NCBI GenBank assembly: GCA_036417435.1
Contig: CM070904.1
Location: 15,730,835 to 15,794,834, forward strand
Length of the DNA: 64,000 nucleotides
Origin: Inia geoffrensis
Taxonomy: Eukaryota; Chordata; Mammalia; Artiodactyla; Iniidae
Direction: 5' to 3'
Every line of letters starts with the position of its first letter. Positions within the stretch are counted from its first letter, which is position 1. Below the pieces are notes generated by a model that was not told where the DNA came from, made no database searches, and saw only the letters and a list, made by a program, of their open reading frames with translations. The translations under genes and the position numbers were made by a program. Shown one piece after another: positions 46,593-59,689 of the stretch.

Positions 46593-46874
46593 CATCTTTT
46601 TTATTCGCTGTGTTAAACTCACGGATGGAGTATGGAAATTGAGGAGAAAAGAGGAAGTCTAGTCCTTGTGGATTTTCCCCCCATGACTTGCCCATCCTTC
46701 CTTAGAATTAGAGTTTTCCTAGAAGTTTATTCAGAAGCTGACTGTGTTTTCATTCCTTCTCCAGGAAGGAGTTGCCTATAGTAACCCTACATTTAACCTA
46801 CTGAGGACCTGCCAGAATGTTTTCCAAAGCAGCTGTGCTCTTTAACGCAGGTTTTGCAAATGCAATTTCCTGTG

Positions 46875-46985
46875 ACCCCCTTCTCCCATTTCCTCCTCTT
46901 TTAGAACTTGTCTCAAATATCACCTCCTCAGGGACACCTTAGCTGACCTTCAAGACAAGTTCAGGCCTCTTTATTACATGCCCTC
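46875..46985 (+). mobile_element. L2 LINE fragment, sense
   Basis: TTAGAACTTGTCTCAAATAT, then CACCTCCTCAGGGACACCTT and AGCTGACCTTCAAGACAAG follow the L2 3' coding-end pattern. Confidence 0.65.
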
Positions 46986-46989
46986 ATCA

Positions 46990-47185
46990 CAACAAAATTA
47001 TTTTTTGTGTAAAGTTTTATTAACTTTGAGACTCTTTGTGTCTCAGTTTATCCATTTATGTATTTATTTGTAAAATAGGGGTAATACTGTCTAAATTACA
47101 CATGAGAATACTAGAGTTAAAATGTCTAGCATCTCAAAGCCTAGCACATAGTAGGGCTAAAAATGGCAGTTATTATTTTAATATC
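46990..47185 (+). mobile_element. MIR SINE, sense
   Basis: GTGTCTCAGTTTATCCATTT, then TTTGTAAAATAGGGGTAATA and AAAGCCTAGCACATAGTAGG. Confidence 0.7.
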
Positions 47186-48725
47186 CTCTGTATGGAATAT
47201 AAGATCAGAACCATGACTGCACATTCACTAAGCATGAACCAGACATAACTTGTTTTCCCACAGTTTTTTGTTCATAGCTAGTTGATACTTTCTTTGTGTT
47301 TTGTTGCTTAGAAATGTTTACCAGCAAACAAACAGGTGACAGAGTTGTAAGAGAATATAATAGAAAGAAGATGTAAATAGAAAAAATTCTATTAATTAAT
47401 TTATTTGAATTGGGAAAATGGCTAATATTTGATCTTAGAAGAAAAGACCTTAGTTTAGCTAAAGGAATCCCAGGATTGGGTGGGGCATATTTTATGAACC
47501 ATGATTCTTAACAACATATACAAAGATTTTTTTTTTCATTTGCATACCATTAGTCCCTCAGACTCCTGAAGAGCCAATGCTCACATTTACTTCTGCTTTT
47601 TTCCCCTGAAGCTTGGCCAAGGCAGAAGCTAGTTCCCCAGTATGGCAGTGATACTCTGCGGCTGAGAACTGGGCTACTGATTTGTTTCTCAGCAGCTCCC
47701 CAAGGCTGGCTATGCTGAGTAGAATCCACAGAGAACCATTTGGAAGTGAGGGATGGCAGCATCTCACCTCCTGCCCACATTTGCAGCTATAGTGTAAGTG
47801 TCATGCTCCAGGCAGTGCTAGCATTGCTAGAGATTAAAGGGGAAAATGCTGGTCAGGGACCAGCAGTGGATGCAGGGACTGTTGACAGCCCTTTCCAACC
47901 TGGAGAGTGAGGACTTGAGATCTTGCAGTCACAGTTGAGGCAAGACAGATCAGGGCTTTGGGGTGCCTTCCATTGCTAGATTCTAAGGCTTTTCTAAGCT
48001 GAGTGTTGGGCAAGTGCAGAACAAGTTGGGGGAAATACTCCCTTCTTTCAGTGGGCTACCAGAGGAGAAATACAATTTATCAAGAACTGTCCTTAGGAAC
48101 CTCTCAGGGTGATGGAACTTTCCTTTTCTGGACTCATTTTCTTCTTTGTCTTTCAAGTCTTCTACTGAGTGCCCCGGGGATGCTGGGGACCCCAGACTCC
48201 CTGCTGGCTCTTGGCCTGTATTGGATGCTGTTGGTACATTCCAGATGCCTGATGGGCATTCATCCCCTGCTGTGAGGTGTGGCTGATAACCACTCCCTGC
48301 TGTCTCCTTCCCAGACAGTGGGAGCCTTCTCAAGAGAGGTGGTCCCCCACTGTCCCATCCTCTCCTCCCTTCTTGCCTCAAGGTGGGGCCAATCCTAAAT
48401 TACACTGAAGCTCATCTCCAGCTGAGACCACATCCTTGCTCTTGTTCCCCTGTCTTATCCTACTTCCCTCTCTCTTCTCCTGGAAGCATTCTTTCATAAG
48501 CCGCTTGAATAAGTATCCCTGTCTTAGGCTGTGCTTCTAGGGCAGCCAAGATAGTGCCCCTGCTCAAGCTTTCCTTCTGTTTTCTTTTCAATTACTACCT
48601 GTCTCTACTAGGTGAAGATGGGTCATATTAATAATTGATCATAAATAAACCCTCCTACTATATTTGTAGGCTAAATGTGTTACTTTTCCTGATAACATAA
48701 AAACTTACCACTAAGAATTTATTTT
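47186..48725. other. Single-copy sequence, no gene seen
   Basis: ORFs of 69-132 codons on both strands between 47.5 and 48.4 kb overlap and have no recognisable domain. Confidence 0.4.
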
Positions 48726-48734
48726 TAGGACTTC

Positions 48735-49880
<1,146 letters not shown>

Positions 49881-49894
49881 ATCCCTGTCCACCA

Positions 49895-50105
49895 GTGAAT
49901 TGAACTCTCCTTCCTTGATCTGATGAGTACCCCTTTATTGCACTTATCATATTGCATGGTGATTATTTGTTTTCTTGGCTCCCTCCCCGCCTAGACTAGG
50001 AGTGTCTGGAGAGCAGGAACCTTGTCCTATTCACCTCTATATCTTCAGTGCTACTCAGAGTGCCTGGAACCCTGTGTGAATTCAATAATGCATGTGACTG
50101 ATAGA
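49895..50105 (+). mobile_element. L2 LINE 3' end, sense
   Basis: TTATTGCACTTATCATATTG, then CTAGACTAGGAGTGTCTGGA, then GAGCAGGAACCTTGTCCTAT and a degenerate terminal AATTCAATAATGCATG. Confidence 0.7.
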
Positions 50106-51354
50106 AGCCTACCTCCTTCTCCTCTGCTTTCATGTGTACTGGGATCTGGGCACATATGACATTTTGGGTGGGATAAAATCTTTAGAATATTAATCAATTG
50201 TCTTTCTTCCCAGTATTTCCCAGATTTTGAGACTGGAAAATGTTACCCCAGGCTGAGTGAAAAAGAAGAGAGAGAGGTGATGAGAAATGGGAAGCTGCTC
50301 GGTCTCCGAAATAGCCTGGGGGTGGGGTGATGGGCAGGCAGAACCCAAGATAGACTTATGAGGTCCAAGAGCAGAGAGGGCCCTTACTGTCTTTGCCTAG
50401 TGTGTCCTTTGTTAGGAAGGAAGACCCAGGGGAGAGCAGGGCACATGTTGAGTCTAAGCAGAGGGGCCTTACATAGGAAGTCAGTGTTTCCTGGGAACTA
50501 GGCCAATCCAGAGGCGATAGAATTTTTCCTATATACCCAAGGGGCCCACGAGTGGCTGAAACTGAGGGGCCAGTTGTCTGGGTAAGATATGACTCAGCAT
50601 CTCCCTGATCCTGCAGACTGAGGGCTAACCAGATAGAATAACGCTCTGGAAGAGGGGCAACTCCCAGCCCACAGAAATTGTTCTGCTATTTTTGTGGATT
50701 AGGGAGACAAACAAGAGAGTAAAGTTGAGTTATGGAAAACATTTTAAAGGCTACTTTTAGTGCACAGCTCAACTCCAGACTAAGACTTTTATTTACTTTA
50801 TGCTAAGAAGTAAAAGTGAAAACCCTAAGCAAATGAATCAATACTATTGATCAACAGTGGACATAGCAGTCAGGGAGATGCAGGCTAAGGAGGGCCTGGT
50901 GCCTAGGGCGTGGCTCACAGGATTTCAAGGACCCAGTGGAGCAATATACTGGTTGCCAACGAGGACAGGAACAAAATGATAGGTGATCTTGGGCTTTTTC
51001 AATTCTAAGTACACCACCCATGAACATCTTATAAACATAACAGGGGGGCCCAGACATTTAAAAATGTCAACCAGAGGAACTCCGACAAAGAGGTATCCCC
51101 AGGCACTGTTGTGGTGGGGGTGCTGAAACTGCTGTGGCTGTGAAAACTGAAAACCGTGCCAAGTGCTCACTTGCCTGGAGTCAGAAAGGCAGCCTGGAAA
51201 ACTTCGCTTGACAAATCTAATCATTATTTTTTCCCCTGGATATTCTTGGGCTGACTCAAGACTGCTTGGATATCCATATATAGAGATAAATATCCATATT
51301 CAGACATAAATGCCTACAGATAAACACTCCTATGTAAACATAAATACACAGATA
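50106..51354. other. Single-copy sequence, no gene seen
   Basis: Includes a 99-codon minus ORF (50,925-51,224) whose peptide looks superficially protein-like, but it matches no family I recognise and has no poly-A, splice or promoter context. Confidence 0.4.
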
Positions 51355-51525
51355 TTATCACTTATTGAATATTTACAGTTTGGGGGTTCTATATATGATT
51401 TCACATATATTATCTCATTTTTTTCTCCCTTCAGCAACGACAGGTGGATGATATTAATCTGTTTTCACACAAGAGGAAATTGAATGGTGAAATAACTTGT
51501 CCAGGCTCTCAAAGCTAGAAAGGGG
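51355..51525 (-). mobile_element. MIR SINE, antisense
   Basis: CTTATTGAATATTTACAGTT, then ATATATTATCTCATTTTTTT, then ACAAGAGGAAATTGAATGGT and AATAACTTGTCCAGGCTCTC. Confidence 0.65.
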
Positions 51526-51730
51526 TAGGGCCTTCCTACATGATTGTGCATAATCAACACTGACTTTTCTCTATGTAGTTAATGGTGGATGGATTTATAA
51601 TGACCATCCCCTGCTTCTCAACCCTCATTATTCAGCTCATCCTATTTATCAACATTATTGGCAAGAGCCATATGTGAATGATCCTAACACAATTGTATGA
51701 AACAGAGAGACAGTAGCTCTGGAGAAAGGT

Positions 51731-51774
51731 CATGTGTGTGTGTGTGCGTGTGTGTGTATGTGTGTGTGTGTATG
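51731..51774. repeat. (TG)n microsatellite, impure
   Basis: TG repeat interrupted by GCG and TATG, followed by ACATACACACA-type complement sequence. Confidence 0.92.
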
Positions 51775-51799
51775 GGCATACATACACACATATGCAGGC

Positions 51800-52379
51800 A
51801 CACATGTGTTTTACACGTGTGGAAATAGAAATTCAGAGAAGAAAGTGACTTGCTCAAGGGCCCACAAACCAAGTCTAGAGGAACCCTGGGATGCTTCTGC
51901 TTCAGAGATGGAGAGATGAAGTTGTGGGTCACCAGCTCAGCCTAGAATTGGCAGGCTGCCCAATGAGGGGGCAAGGTACTAGCCACCTTGCTAACTCTTT
52001 CTAAACCAGCTCTCATCTTCAGAATCTGACCTCAGTGTGATTTTTCAGAACATCAGATATCCCTGCCTTAAGATGAAGGCATGGGTATATTTTCCTAAAC
52101 CAAATTGAAATGGATTTTGGATTAGCTCCTATTGTTCAGAAAGATCCTCTCTGCACTGGTTGCTTTGAAGTGCCCTGGCCTCCCAGCACCCTGAGTCTCC
52201 TCTGGGAGTTGTGTTGGAGATTGTTCTGTTATCTTCTTTCCATCCCTGACCAGGCAGGTCCACGAGCTGACCTGTCCCTTCTCCAGGTCTGCACCAAGCC
52301 CTAGGGTCCAGACACGACCCATTTGCCGCCTCAGACCATCAACCAAGCCCTTGCTTCTCTTGGAATAATGAAACTTGGA
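51800..52379. other. Single-copy sequence, no gene seen
   Basis: No gene features or named repeat. Confidence 0.4.
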
Positions 52380-53114
52380 AGCATTTATATATGGTTTTGT
52401 TACATAAATTTTTTAAAATAAAAAATATTAGAAATAGAAATATAACAAAACACCCATGTACCTTCTACACAGATTTATTTATTTTTTTAAGAAATAAAAC
52501 ATTACAAATATAATTAAAAAGTTACTTTCTGGCCCCCATGTTCTCCCACAGGCAAGTACTATGGCAACAAATATAACTATTCTACATGTATTTCACATTT
52601 TTATGATATATTCATATTCACATAAAATATTATAAACTTAAAAGACATAAACTCATACTGTATATGAGTTAAGTTTTATATTTAATATAAACATAATTTA
52701 TATATAACATATACTTATATAAAATTATATTTATATACTGCATAAACTTTAAGCTTAAATTAAATATTTTAATTAATTAAGAATGAAATTATTTCTACAA
52801 ACATAAACTAACATATTTATTATTATATGTAAATGCTGTATGTACATTAAAATTTATACTGTATATAGTTTATGTAAATTAAAATTTACAAAATTGGTAT
52901 AAATTCTGCATATCATAGTATAACTTGTTTTTTCTTTCAATGCTATATTTTAATTTCTATCTATTTTGATGTATGTTGTGTCCCTTCATTCTTTTGAACT
53001 GCTGTGGAATATCCCATTATAGAAACATGCCTCAATTAAATTATGATTGTTCTGTGGTTTGCAAAGTACAGTTGCTTGAAATTTCTCAAAATTACCCAAA
53101 CATTGCCCACATTG

Positions 53115-53815
53115 ATAGGGACAGAATAAAGGGACAAATTAGGTAATTAAATAGTTAATCCCACTAGGGGATTTTAAGTAAAGAAAAAAGTATGAGAGAC
53201 CCCTGTAAGTTAATGATCATTCAAGAAAGCAGGTTTGCTTAACCACAAAACCAAGCAGGCCTGCTTAGCAGAAAAACCCATGCAGCAGAAGCATGAGACT
53301 TGTCCCAAAACAATAAAACAATGGTGGCATGAGACCCACATCCTGCCCAGTGAGCTCAGTAAGTTAATGACCCCTAAGACATGCTCTCAGCACACATGAA
53401 AAACACAATTTATGGAGAGGTGACATTTCAAAGTGAAAGACCCTCATTGTACTGGAACCTAAAATAATTTTTCCATAGTGCCATGACAGTCCTGGCTTGA
53501 CCATGTAGGGCCAAGAAAACTCCCTTGCCCAAACTGGAGGAGGGGCTGATGATGGAAGTGTGATGTCTACTCAAGAATGAGAAAGAAGGTGGTCTTCTCC
53601 CCCTCCCCACTTTTCCTTTGATTATAAAAACATAGCCCACTAAGTTCTTGGGGCACAGCACCCTCTCACCCACCCGCTTGTAAGCTTCACAAATCCTACT
53701 CTAATAAATCACTTCTGATCTACCTCTTTGCCTCTTACTGAATTCTTTCTTCGCCGAGACATAAAAGAACTGAGCTCCTCGGAGCCCTTCCAAAATGCCA
53801 CCTAACGGTTCAGCA
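53115..53815 (+). mobile_element. Solo retroviral LTR, sense
   Basis: LTR-like architecture: TATA box ATTATAAAAA (53,621-53,630), AATAAA (53,703-53,708) about 80 bp downstream, and a U5-like end with GAGCTCCTCGGAGCCC. It lies inside old L1 sequence. A repeated word (ATTGCCCACAT on the left, ATTACCCACAT on the right) may be the duplicated target, but the exact ends are unclear. Class probably ERV1; no viral genes are present. Confidence 0.65.
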
Positions 53816-54061
53816 TTACCCACATTCTTGGGGATAGACAACCCCTGTGCACACATGTTAGTGATGTTAGGACAGATGCCTGGATGTGGGGTTGATGGGT
53901 GTTGTCAGATTATTTTCCAAAGAAGTGTACTTGTCCTACCACCTCACCTCCTACCAGAAGGATATGAACCTCCCATCCTCCACTCCTTTGTCAGCACCAG
54001 ACTTGTGAGCATTGAGCTTCATTGCTGATTGCATGGGTGTGAACTGGCTTCTCATTGGTGC

Positions 54062-54621
54062 TGTCAAAGAGGAAGAAATTTTCCTCTACCCTTCTAGGTT
54101 CTTCTGGCTGGTCTAAGAATTAAATTGACATGAGACAGATTAACAGGAAAAATTAAACAAGGTTTAATAACATGTAAACATGGGAGAGATCAAGGAAAAC
54201 TGAGTTGAGTAACTTGCCAAAATGGGTGAAGCCCTCACCTTAAATACCATCTTCAGCTAGAGACTAAAGAGGATGATGAGGGTAGGGCTTTGGGATTTCA
54301 AAGTGGAGGAAGGCAATTTACATGGAGATGGAAAAGCAAATGTTTGGTAAACAAAGATTTGCTGGGTCAGGCAGAGACAATGGGACACAGAGTGGACTCT
54401 GATCTCTAGGCCCTGTTACTCCCTCACACCTCACCCATATTCCTTGCAGATCTCACTGGTGATAGCTCTATTGGGGGTACAGGCCCTCTATCTAAATTTT
54501 TTAGGCAATCAGAGGAACATCAATTTTCTTCCTGAGTCTTTTGGGCCTTGATGGTTTTCCTTTTTAAATAATTTGCATACCAAAGAGACATTTTGGGGGT
54601 GGCAAGTTTTGCTCCCCTACA
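54062..54621 (-). mobile_element. Solo retroviral LTR, antisense
   Basis: A 560-bp block with TG...CA ends, flanked by the 4-bp repeat GTGC (54,058-54,061 and 54,622-54,625), as for ERV1-class insertions. On the minus strand it starts TGTAGGGGAGC. It has a TATTTAA promoter-like word near 54,240 and an ATTAAA signal (complement at 54,163-54,168), followed by a U5-like end. No internal viral sequence: a solo LTR left by recombination. Confidence 0.7.
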
Positions 54622-55109
54622 GTGCTTTATTCATATCTCCCTGACTGCACAAGAAGTTGACAGTCTTTTCATATGTCTGTGAAATGCCTTTTTATAGTTT
54701 GTCTATTTTTCTCTTGGGTTATTAATTTGTAGGAGTTTTTTATATTCAGGAGCTTAATCCTTTGTTAGCTTTGAGCATTAACAGTGCTTTATCTGGTTTA
54801 TGACTTATCTTTTAACTTTATTTATTATGTCTTTTGTTATGTAAAAGTGTTAACTTTTATGTAGTCAAATTTACCAGCTGTTATCCTGATGATATGTTTT
54901 GTGTGTCCTGTTGAAGAAATCTATCACCTACCTCTCACTACTGACATTTTTCCATTGGTAAGATGACATCTGTGAGTATATATGAGAAGTGAGAAGGGGC
55001 TTTTCTTTTGCTTTCTAAGTTCTTAATTACAACAGCAATCCAACGATTAGGCAAGTTCAGGTTAGCTCTAATGATTTCAGATTATTTTCTACCATAGGGT
55101 ATAGGGTAG

Positions 55110-55325
55110 TGTTTCAAGGTATGAGTTCTAGGGGGAGAAGGCCTGTGTTTGGATCACTTACTTTGGGCAAGTTATTCAAACTCACTCTGGGGATGATACT
55201 ATAGTATCTACCTTGTAGGATTGTTGTGGAGATTAAATTAGTTACATATGCATAGTACATAGAACAGTTTCTGGTACATCATGAGAGCCAACTGTTATCT
55301 ACTACTGTTGTTGTTAGCATTATTT
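55110..55325 (+). mobile_element. MIR SINE, sense
   Basis: ACTTTGGGCAAGTTATTCAA, then CTACCTTGTAGGATTGTTGT and AGTACATAGAACAGTTTCTG. Confidence 0.75.
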
Positions 55326-56274
55326 TCTTGTTATACTTCCCAGTTTATCTCTGGGCTGGATTTCTAGAGGCTACCCTGAGTCATTAAATCTCCATTCTTT
55401 ACATGCTTTCCTGTGCCTAGACTGAAATCACCTTGGTGTGCTTGGCCACATGCCACTTAGGGGATTTATTTACCGGGAGGTCAAGAACTAAAATGCTCAT
55501 GGTCTAATCATTCCAGCTTGTGCCCTGGTTTGGTGGTACCAGACATTTCATTTCATATAGTTTTCAGAAAAAGTAGAGAATTAAAGGTTACAAGGGGTCA
55601 AGTAGTTCAGACAGAGTCATCATCCTTTTAAATCTCCAAAGTGAGACATGGATTGACAAAGGTGACTTGCAAGGACTTCATAATGTGTATCTATTGTGGT
55701 TGTTTGCTCAATGCCCCTTTCCTTTCTTCTGGTTTGGTCTCCCTACATTCCTGTGCTTCTCAAGCAAGCTGCCAATCAAAGCATCACCTCTCTCCCACCC
55801 CCAAGGATCAAGATGTTACCCAAATTGAGTTACCCCTCTGGTTATACTAATTTTTCTAAAAGGTGGACATGCAACCCAGCTGACCAATCAGAGACGTATG
55901 AGCACTAGATTTGCTTGGCTAGTTCCATATTTTTCATCTCATATATCTGCTTGCATGGAAAGGCCTATCAGAGAAGAGGATGCTGGTCTCAGTGAAGTGA
56001 TGTAAAGAGATAGACACAGTCCTGGGGGTACCTGAGTCTTATTCCATGGAGCTGGATTTGGAACTGGGCTGGTGGGAGATTCAGATGTTCAGATCCCATG
56101 ATTTCCAAACCCAGGTTGTTAAGCACTTGTTTTGATTCTGTGAGCTTCTGCAGTATTTTATAACCTCATTTTACCTTTAAGCAAGATCCAGTTGGGTTTG
56201 TGCCACTTGCCACTGCAAGAGTTCTGTCTACTGAAGACATAAATAAAAGGTATAATGAAAACATTAATGGCTTT
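55326..56274. other. Single-copy sequence, no gene seen
   Basis: Two overlapping 69-70-codon ORFs near 55.64-55.91 kb lack motifs. Confidence 0.4.
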
Positions 56275-56475
56275 TCTATCAGTTCTGGGTCCAGATCATG
56301 CTTCTGCCACTTAATAGATATGTGGCTTTTATTTATGACTCAATTTTTCATCTGTAAACAGTGGAAGATAAATACTCTGCAGGGTTGTGTGAAGTTAATA
56401 AGACAGTGAGTATAAAGGGTCTGGCATAGTTTTTTACACATAGTAAACACTAATATTTTAGCTATTGATATTATT
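56275..56475 (+). mobile_element. MIR SINE, sense
   Basis: CTTCTGCCACTTAATAGATA, then ATTTTTCATCTGTAAACAGT, then GTCTGGCATAGTTTTTTACA and ACATAGTAAACACTAAT. Confidence 0.7.
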
Positions 56476-56488
56476 GTTTTTATTACCA

Positions 56489-56511
56489 CTTACTACTACT
56501 ACTACTACTAT
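56489..56511. repeat. (ACT)n microsatellite
   Basis: About seven tandem ACT trinucleotides directly 3' of the MIR. Confidence 0.9.
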
Positions 56512-57445
56512 TGCACTAAGTAAAATTTGATTATGCAGGTCTTGCACGCCAGGTATCTCTATAAACTCACCAACTTTTCTCTGGATCTATGTGCATGAAA
56601 AAATAGTTAAAATATGTAAAAATAATATTGATGACTTTGCCCATGAAGGGCATATTATGCAATGGCAAGGAAGGTCAGCCAGGTTACTGATAGGAAACTG
56701 AAAGGGCAGACAGAGGTTTAACTGAAGATAGCTTAATAAAAGGACTTTATGGGTAAGTGGGCAAGATTAAGGGGATTGACATGAAGTGGTGATAGGCTCA
56801 AGGACCAGCATCAAAAGCTGATGTAACTGTTGGGAAGGCTGGAGGAGCTGCTCTGGGCTTGGCATCCAGGAATAGCTCCTGAGACAAGGTGGCTGCACTG
56901 GCCCGATGGGGGAACATCCACCTCCACCCCACTGAGGGAGGAGGGGGATCAGGGCGCTGCCACTAGCAGTGCTTCTGCCATCCACGTACTGCCACTGCAC
57001 AACTGCCTCTCCACTCCACAGGGCTGCTGACTGCTCAAGGTAAACCCCACGTCTCTATGACCCTGCAGCCAGAAGAAAATGTCTGCCTCCCCTTTGCCTT
57101 CCAAATATCACATATGTGAATCCAGAACGCTGGCACAATGGGTCTGGGTTTTTTTTAACCTATCAAGGGAGGGCTTTGGGAGCAGTGGTTGGGAGAATTG
57201 AGTAACTCAGTAGAAACCTAGTATCTGGAGAGGGAAAGGGCTCAAGAGATATGGTTAACACATGCAAGCTCCATGGACTCAGTGGAAATCCATGTGCTCC
57301 AACCCAACACTAGCCACTGGCTCTGTCTGGGAGTTTGCTTTCATTTAGACAATGAGAGGAACATCTGCATCAGGGAATAAAAGAGGAAGAGTATGAATAC
57401 TCTTTTATTTTGTTTTATACTGCCATGCATTTACCTTACTTATTC
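56512..57445. other. Single-copy sequence, no gene seen
   Basis: ORFs of 66-77 codons overlap on opposite strands at 56.77-57.03 kb. No domain or splice context. Confidence 0.4.
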
Positions 57446-58066
57446 CAGTGTTTCTCATCCTTAGCACTGTTGGCATTTTGAATCATATATGTATTTGTTG
57501 TGGGAGGGACTGTCCTGTGTACTGTGTACTGTGTCCCGTGTACTGTGCTGTGTACTGTGTCCTATGTACTGTGTCCTGTGTACTGTGTCTTGTGTACTGT
57601 GTGCTGTGTACTGTGCACTGTGTGCTGTGTACTGTGTCCTGTGTACTGTGTGTTGTGTACTGTGTACTGTGTCTTGTGTACTGTGTGCTGTGTACTGTGT
57701 CTTGTGTACTGTGTGCTGTGTACTGTGCACTGTGTGCTGTGTACTGTGTCCTGTGTACTGTGTGTTGTGTACTGTGTACTGTGTCCTGTGTACTGTGTCC
57801 TATGTACCGTGTCCTGTGTACTGTGTACTGTGTGCTGTGTACTGTGTACTGTGTCCTGTGTCATGTGTACTGTGTCCTGTGTATTGTGTGCTGTGTCCTG
57901 TGTACTGTGCACTGTGTACTGTATGCCATGGCATATTGTGTACTGTGGCATATTGAGCCTCTACTCACTAGATGACAGTTGCATTCCCCCATCCTAGATG
58001 TGAAGGCTAAAAAAGTCTCCAGACATTGCCAAATATCTCCTGGGGGGCAAAATTGAACATCACAGG
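57446..58066 (-). mobile_element. MER20 DNA transposon split by a heptamer array
   Basis: Left half CAGTGTTTCTCATCCTTAGC to GTATTTGTTGTGGGAGGGAC (57,446-57,509). Right half GAGCCTCTACTCACTAGATG, then CTCCAGACATTGCCAAATAT and TGGGGGGCAAAATTGAAC (57,955-58,066). Compared with the copy at 6,125-6,345 (reverse complement), the two halves are colinear. The heptamer array replaces the short segment around CTTGTCCTGCGAGCAGCAGG. Confidence 0.85.
57510..57922 (+). repeat. 7-bp minisatellite (CTGTGTA)n with 112-bp higher-order unit
   Basis: About 413 bp, roughly 59 heptamers of CTGTGTA with variants CTGTGTC, CTGTGTG, CTTGTGT-type and CTGTGCA. The stretch from 57,589 recurs from 57,701, 112 bp (16 units) later, and matches for about 84 bp. 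Since 7 is not a multiple of 3 and the unit has no stop in any phase, all three plus frames (up to 175 codons) and minus frames stay open. These ORFs are artefacts of the repeat. Confidence 0.97.
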
Positions 58067-58224
58067 TATATTCATTCTGTATATATATGATATTTGAGCA
58101 ACTGTCATCACTGAGGAGAGAGGGAAGGAGACAGCTAACATCAATGAAGCATCTGCTTCATTCCAGGCAAGGTATTAGATGCCACCTAACCTTCGTTTGC
58201 TTTCAGGAACCATGCTCTGGCACC

Positions 58225-58415
58225 AGAATGGCTGGCAAGGCAGGCAGACCTGGGTTCAAATCCTGGTCCCCCAGTATCAGCCTGGCCTTGGGTGAATTAA
58301 TCTCTGTGAACTTCTGTTTTATTTTCCCCTTGTAAACTGGAGCTAAACTTTCAGTGCAGCTGCAAGGATTAACAGAGGTGAATTATGGCAAGTATTATCA
58401 GTGATTATTATGCAG
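58225..58415 (+). mobile_element. MIR SINE, sense
   Basis: GCAGACCTGGGTTCAAATCC, then CTTGGGTGAATTAATCTCTG, then GCTGCAAGGATTAACAGAGG. Confidence 0.75.
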
Positions 58416-59689
58416 AATTTGCACATGGTGGGGCAATGTGCCCTTTCATTTTCCTCCAGCACAGCATTTCCAGTCTTGTGGTCAGTGACAGCCATGCTGC
58501 CACCGCCAGTCCTTCTTTCCCTGTCTTACTTACACAGAGACAGTTGACCAGCAAAAAAGGACTATGTCTTTAAGGGCAAAGGAGAAAGTGAGTAATGCAA
58601 AAAGGCTGGCACTGCTACGTAGCTGAGTTTTCTTTCTCCTTGACAGGGCTGCTGACAGGCCCGTTAGCAATACAGAGGCTAATTACTTGCCAGGAGAAAA
58701 AGAAAATGTGTCATTTGGTTGTTCTGGCTTTTCCCAGTGCAATAAATCACAGCCACGGGACTCTGGCTTCATTTGATTTAATAAAGATTTTAAGGAAAGA
58801 AAATGTTTTCCTTGTTTTTATTGAGAAGGGCTGGTCGTTTGTGTCTGTTTCATCTGGGACTCTTAGTTGGCTGTGACCTACCCACCTTGCAAACCACTTT
58901 GGGCACTTCAGAGCTTAGCTGTCTGCATCTGTGTTTGCCCACAGCACCCTCCTGCTTCTCTATGGTACCGATAGGCTCCTGCCCTCTTCATCCTGGGTCC
59001 CCAATTCCTCCACTCAGTTCATCAACTTCTGATACCCAAAATGAGACTCTCCTCACTTTGACAGTCATTTGGCCATTTGGCTTTCCTTCCCTACTTCTAA
59101 CTCTCACACTGTCCTTTGAAATAATCTTGCAGTAGTCTGCTGGTCTCCACCCAGCTGTGGGTGACAGATCTGTCTGCCTGCCACCTTGTCCACCCTTCCT
59201 CATATGAGGTCTATACTGCCCAGGTCCCCCATTGGATCTCCACAGGTAGGAGGTATCAGACAATTTGAGTGCAGCAACAAAACAGAATGGTGTAGGTGAA
59301 AAATCTGGGATAGATTTTGCTTATTTTATGAAAGCCGGAGAAGTCTCAGTCAAGAACATCTTTGCAAACAGGACTTCTCTTGCTCTGGCTAATATTCATA
59401 TTTGTTGTGTTTCTGGAAGGCCTGGCTCCTTCTTTGTTGATTTTTTCAATCACTATTTCACAGTGAAAGTCACCTGAAATGAAACCTCTGACAAAAGGGA
59501 GGTGAAAGGACATAATAGTGAGTTTCAGGAGTTAGGGTTTTCAGCTGGAAGGATGAAACTGAAGGATTGGCTTGATGGCTCAGAGCTATGAAACCAAATG
59601 GGCAGTCAGAGGAAGGGTGTGATGAAGGGGTGAACACACTGACGCATTTCCCTTGAGCATGACTTACCTTCCAGAGAGCAACAGAATGC
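58416..59689. other. Single-copy sequence, no gene seen
   Basis: The block at 58,620-58,800 is free of recognisable repeat. ORFs of 62-110 codons on both strands overlap without domains. Confidence 0.4.

Larger units (their letters stand above)
52400..54960 (-). mobile_element. Old L1 fragment, antisense, split by two LTRs
   Basis: Very diverged L1 in reverse complement: 3' side at 52,400-53,110 (with an A/T-only stretch at 52,610-52,880), ORF2-derived blocks at about 53,816-54,061 and 54,626-54,960 (TTTGTAGGAGTTTTTTATAT, then AGGAGCTTAATCCTTTGTTA). The two LTRs below interrupt it. No frame survives. Confidence 0.6.

Noticed and set aside
50925..51224. 99-codon minus-strand ORF with a protein-like look
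   Set aside because: No family recognised, no poly-A or target duplication for a retrocopy, and no splice sites.
57448..57997. Overlapping cysteine/valine/leucine-rich ORFs of 155-175 codons, and 89-129-codon ORFs on the other strand
   Set aside because: All are translations of the (CTGTGTA)n heptamer, which has no stop in any phase. No start context, splice sites or non-repeat coding sequence.
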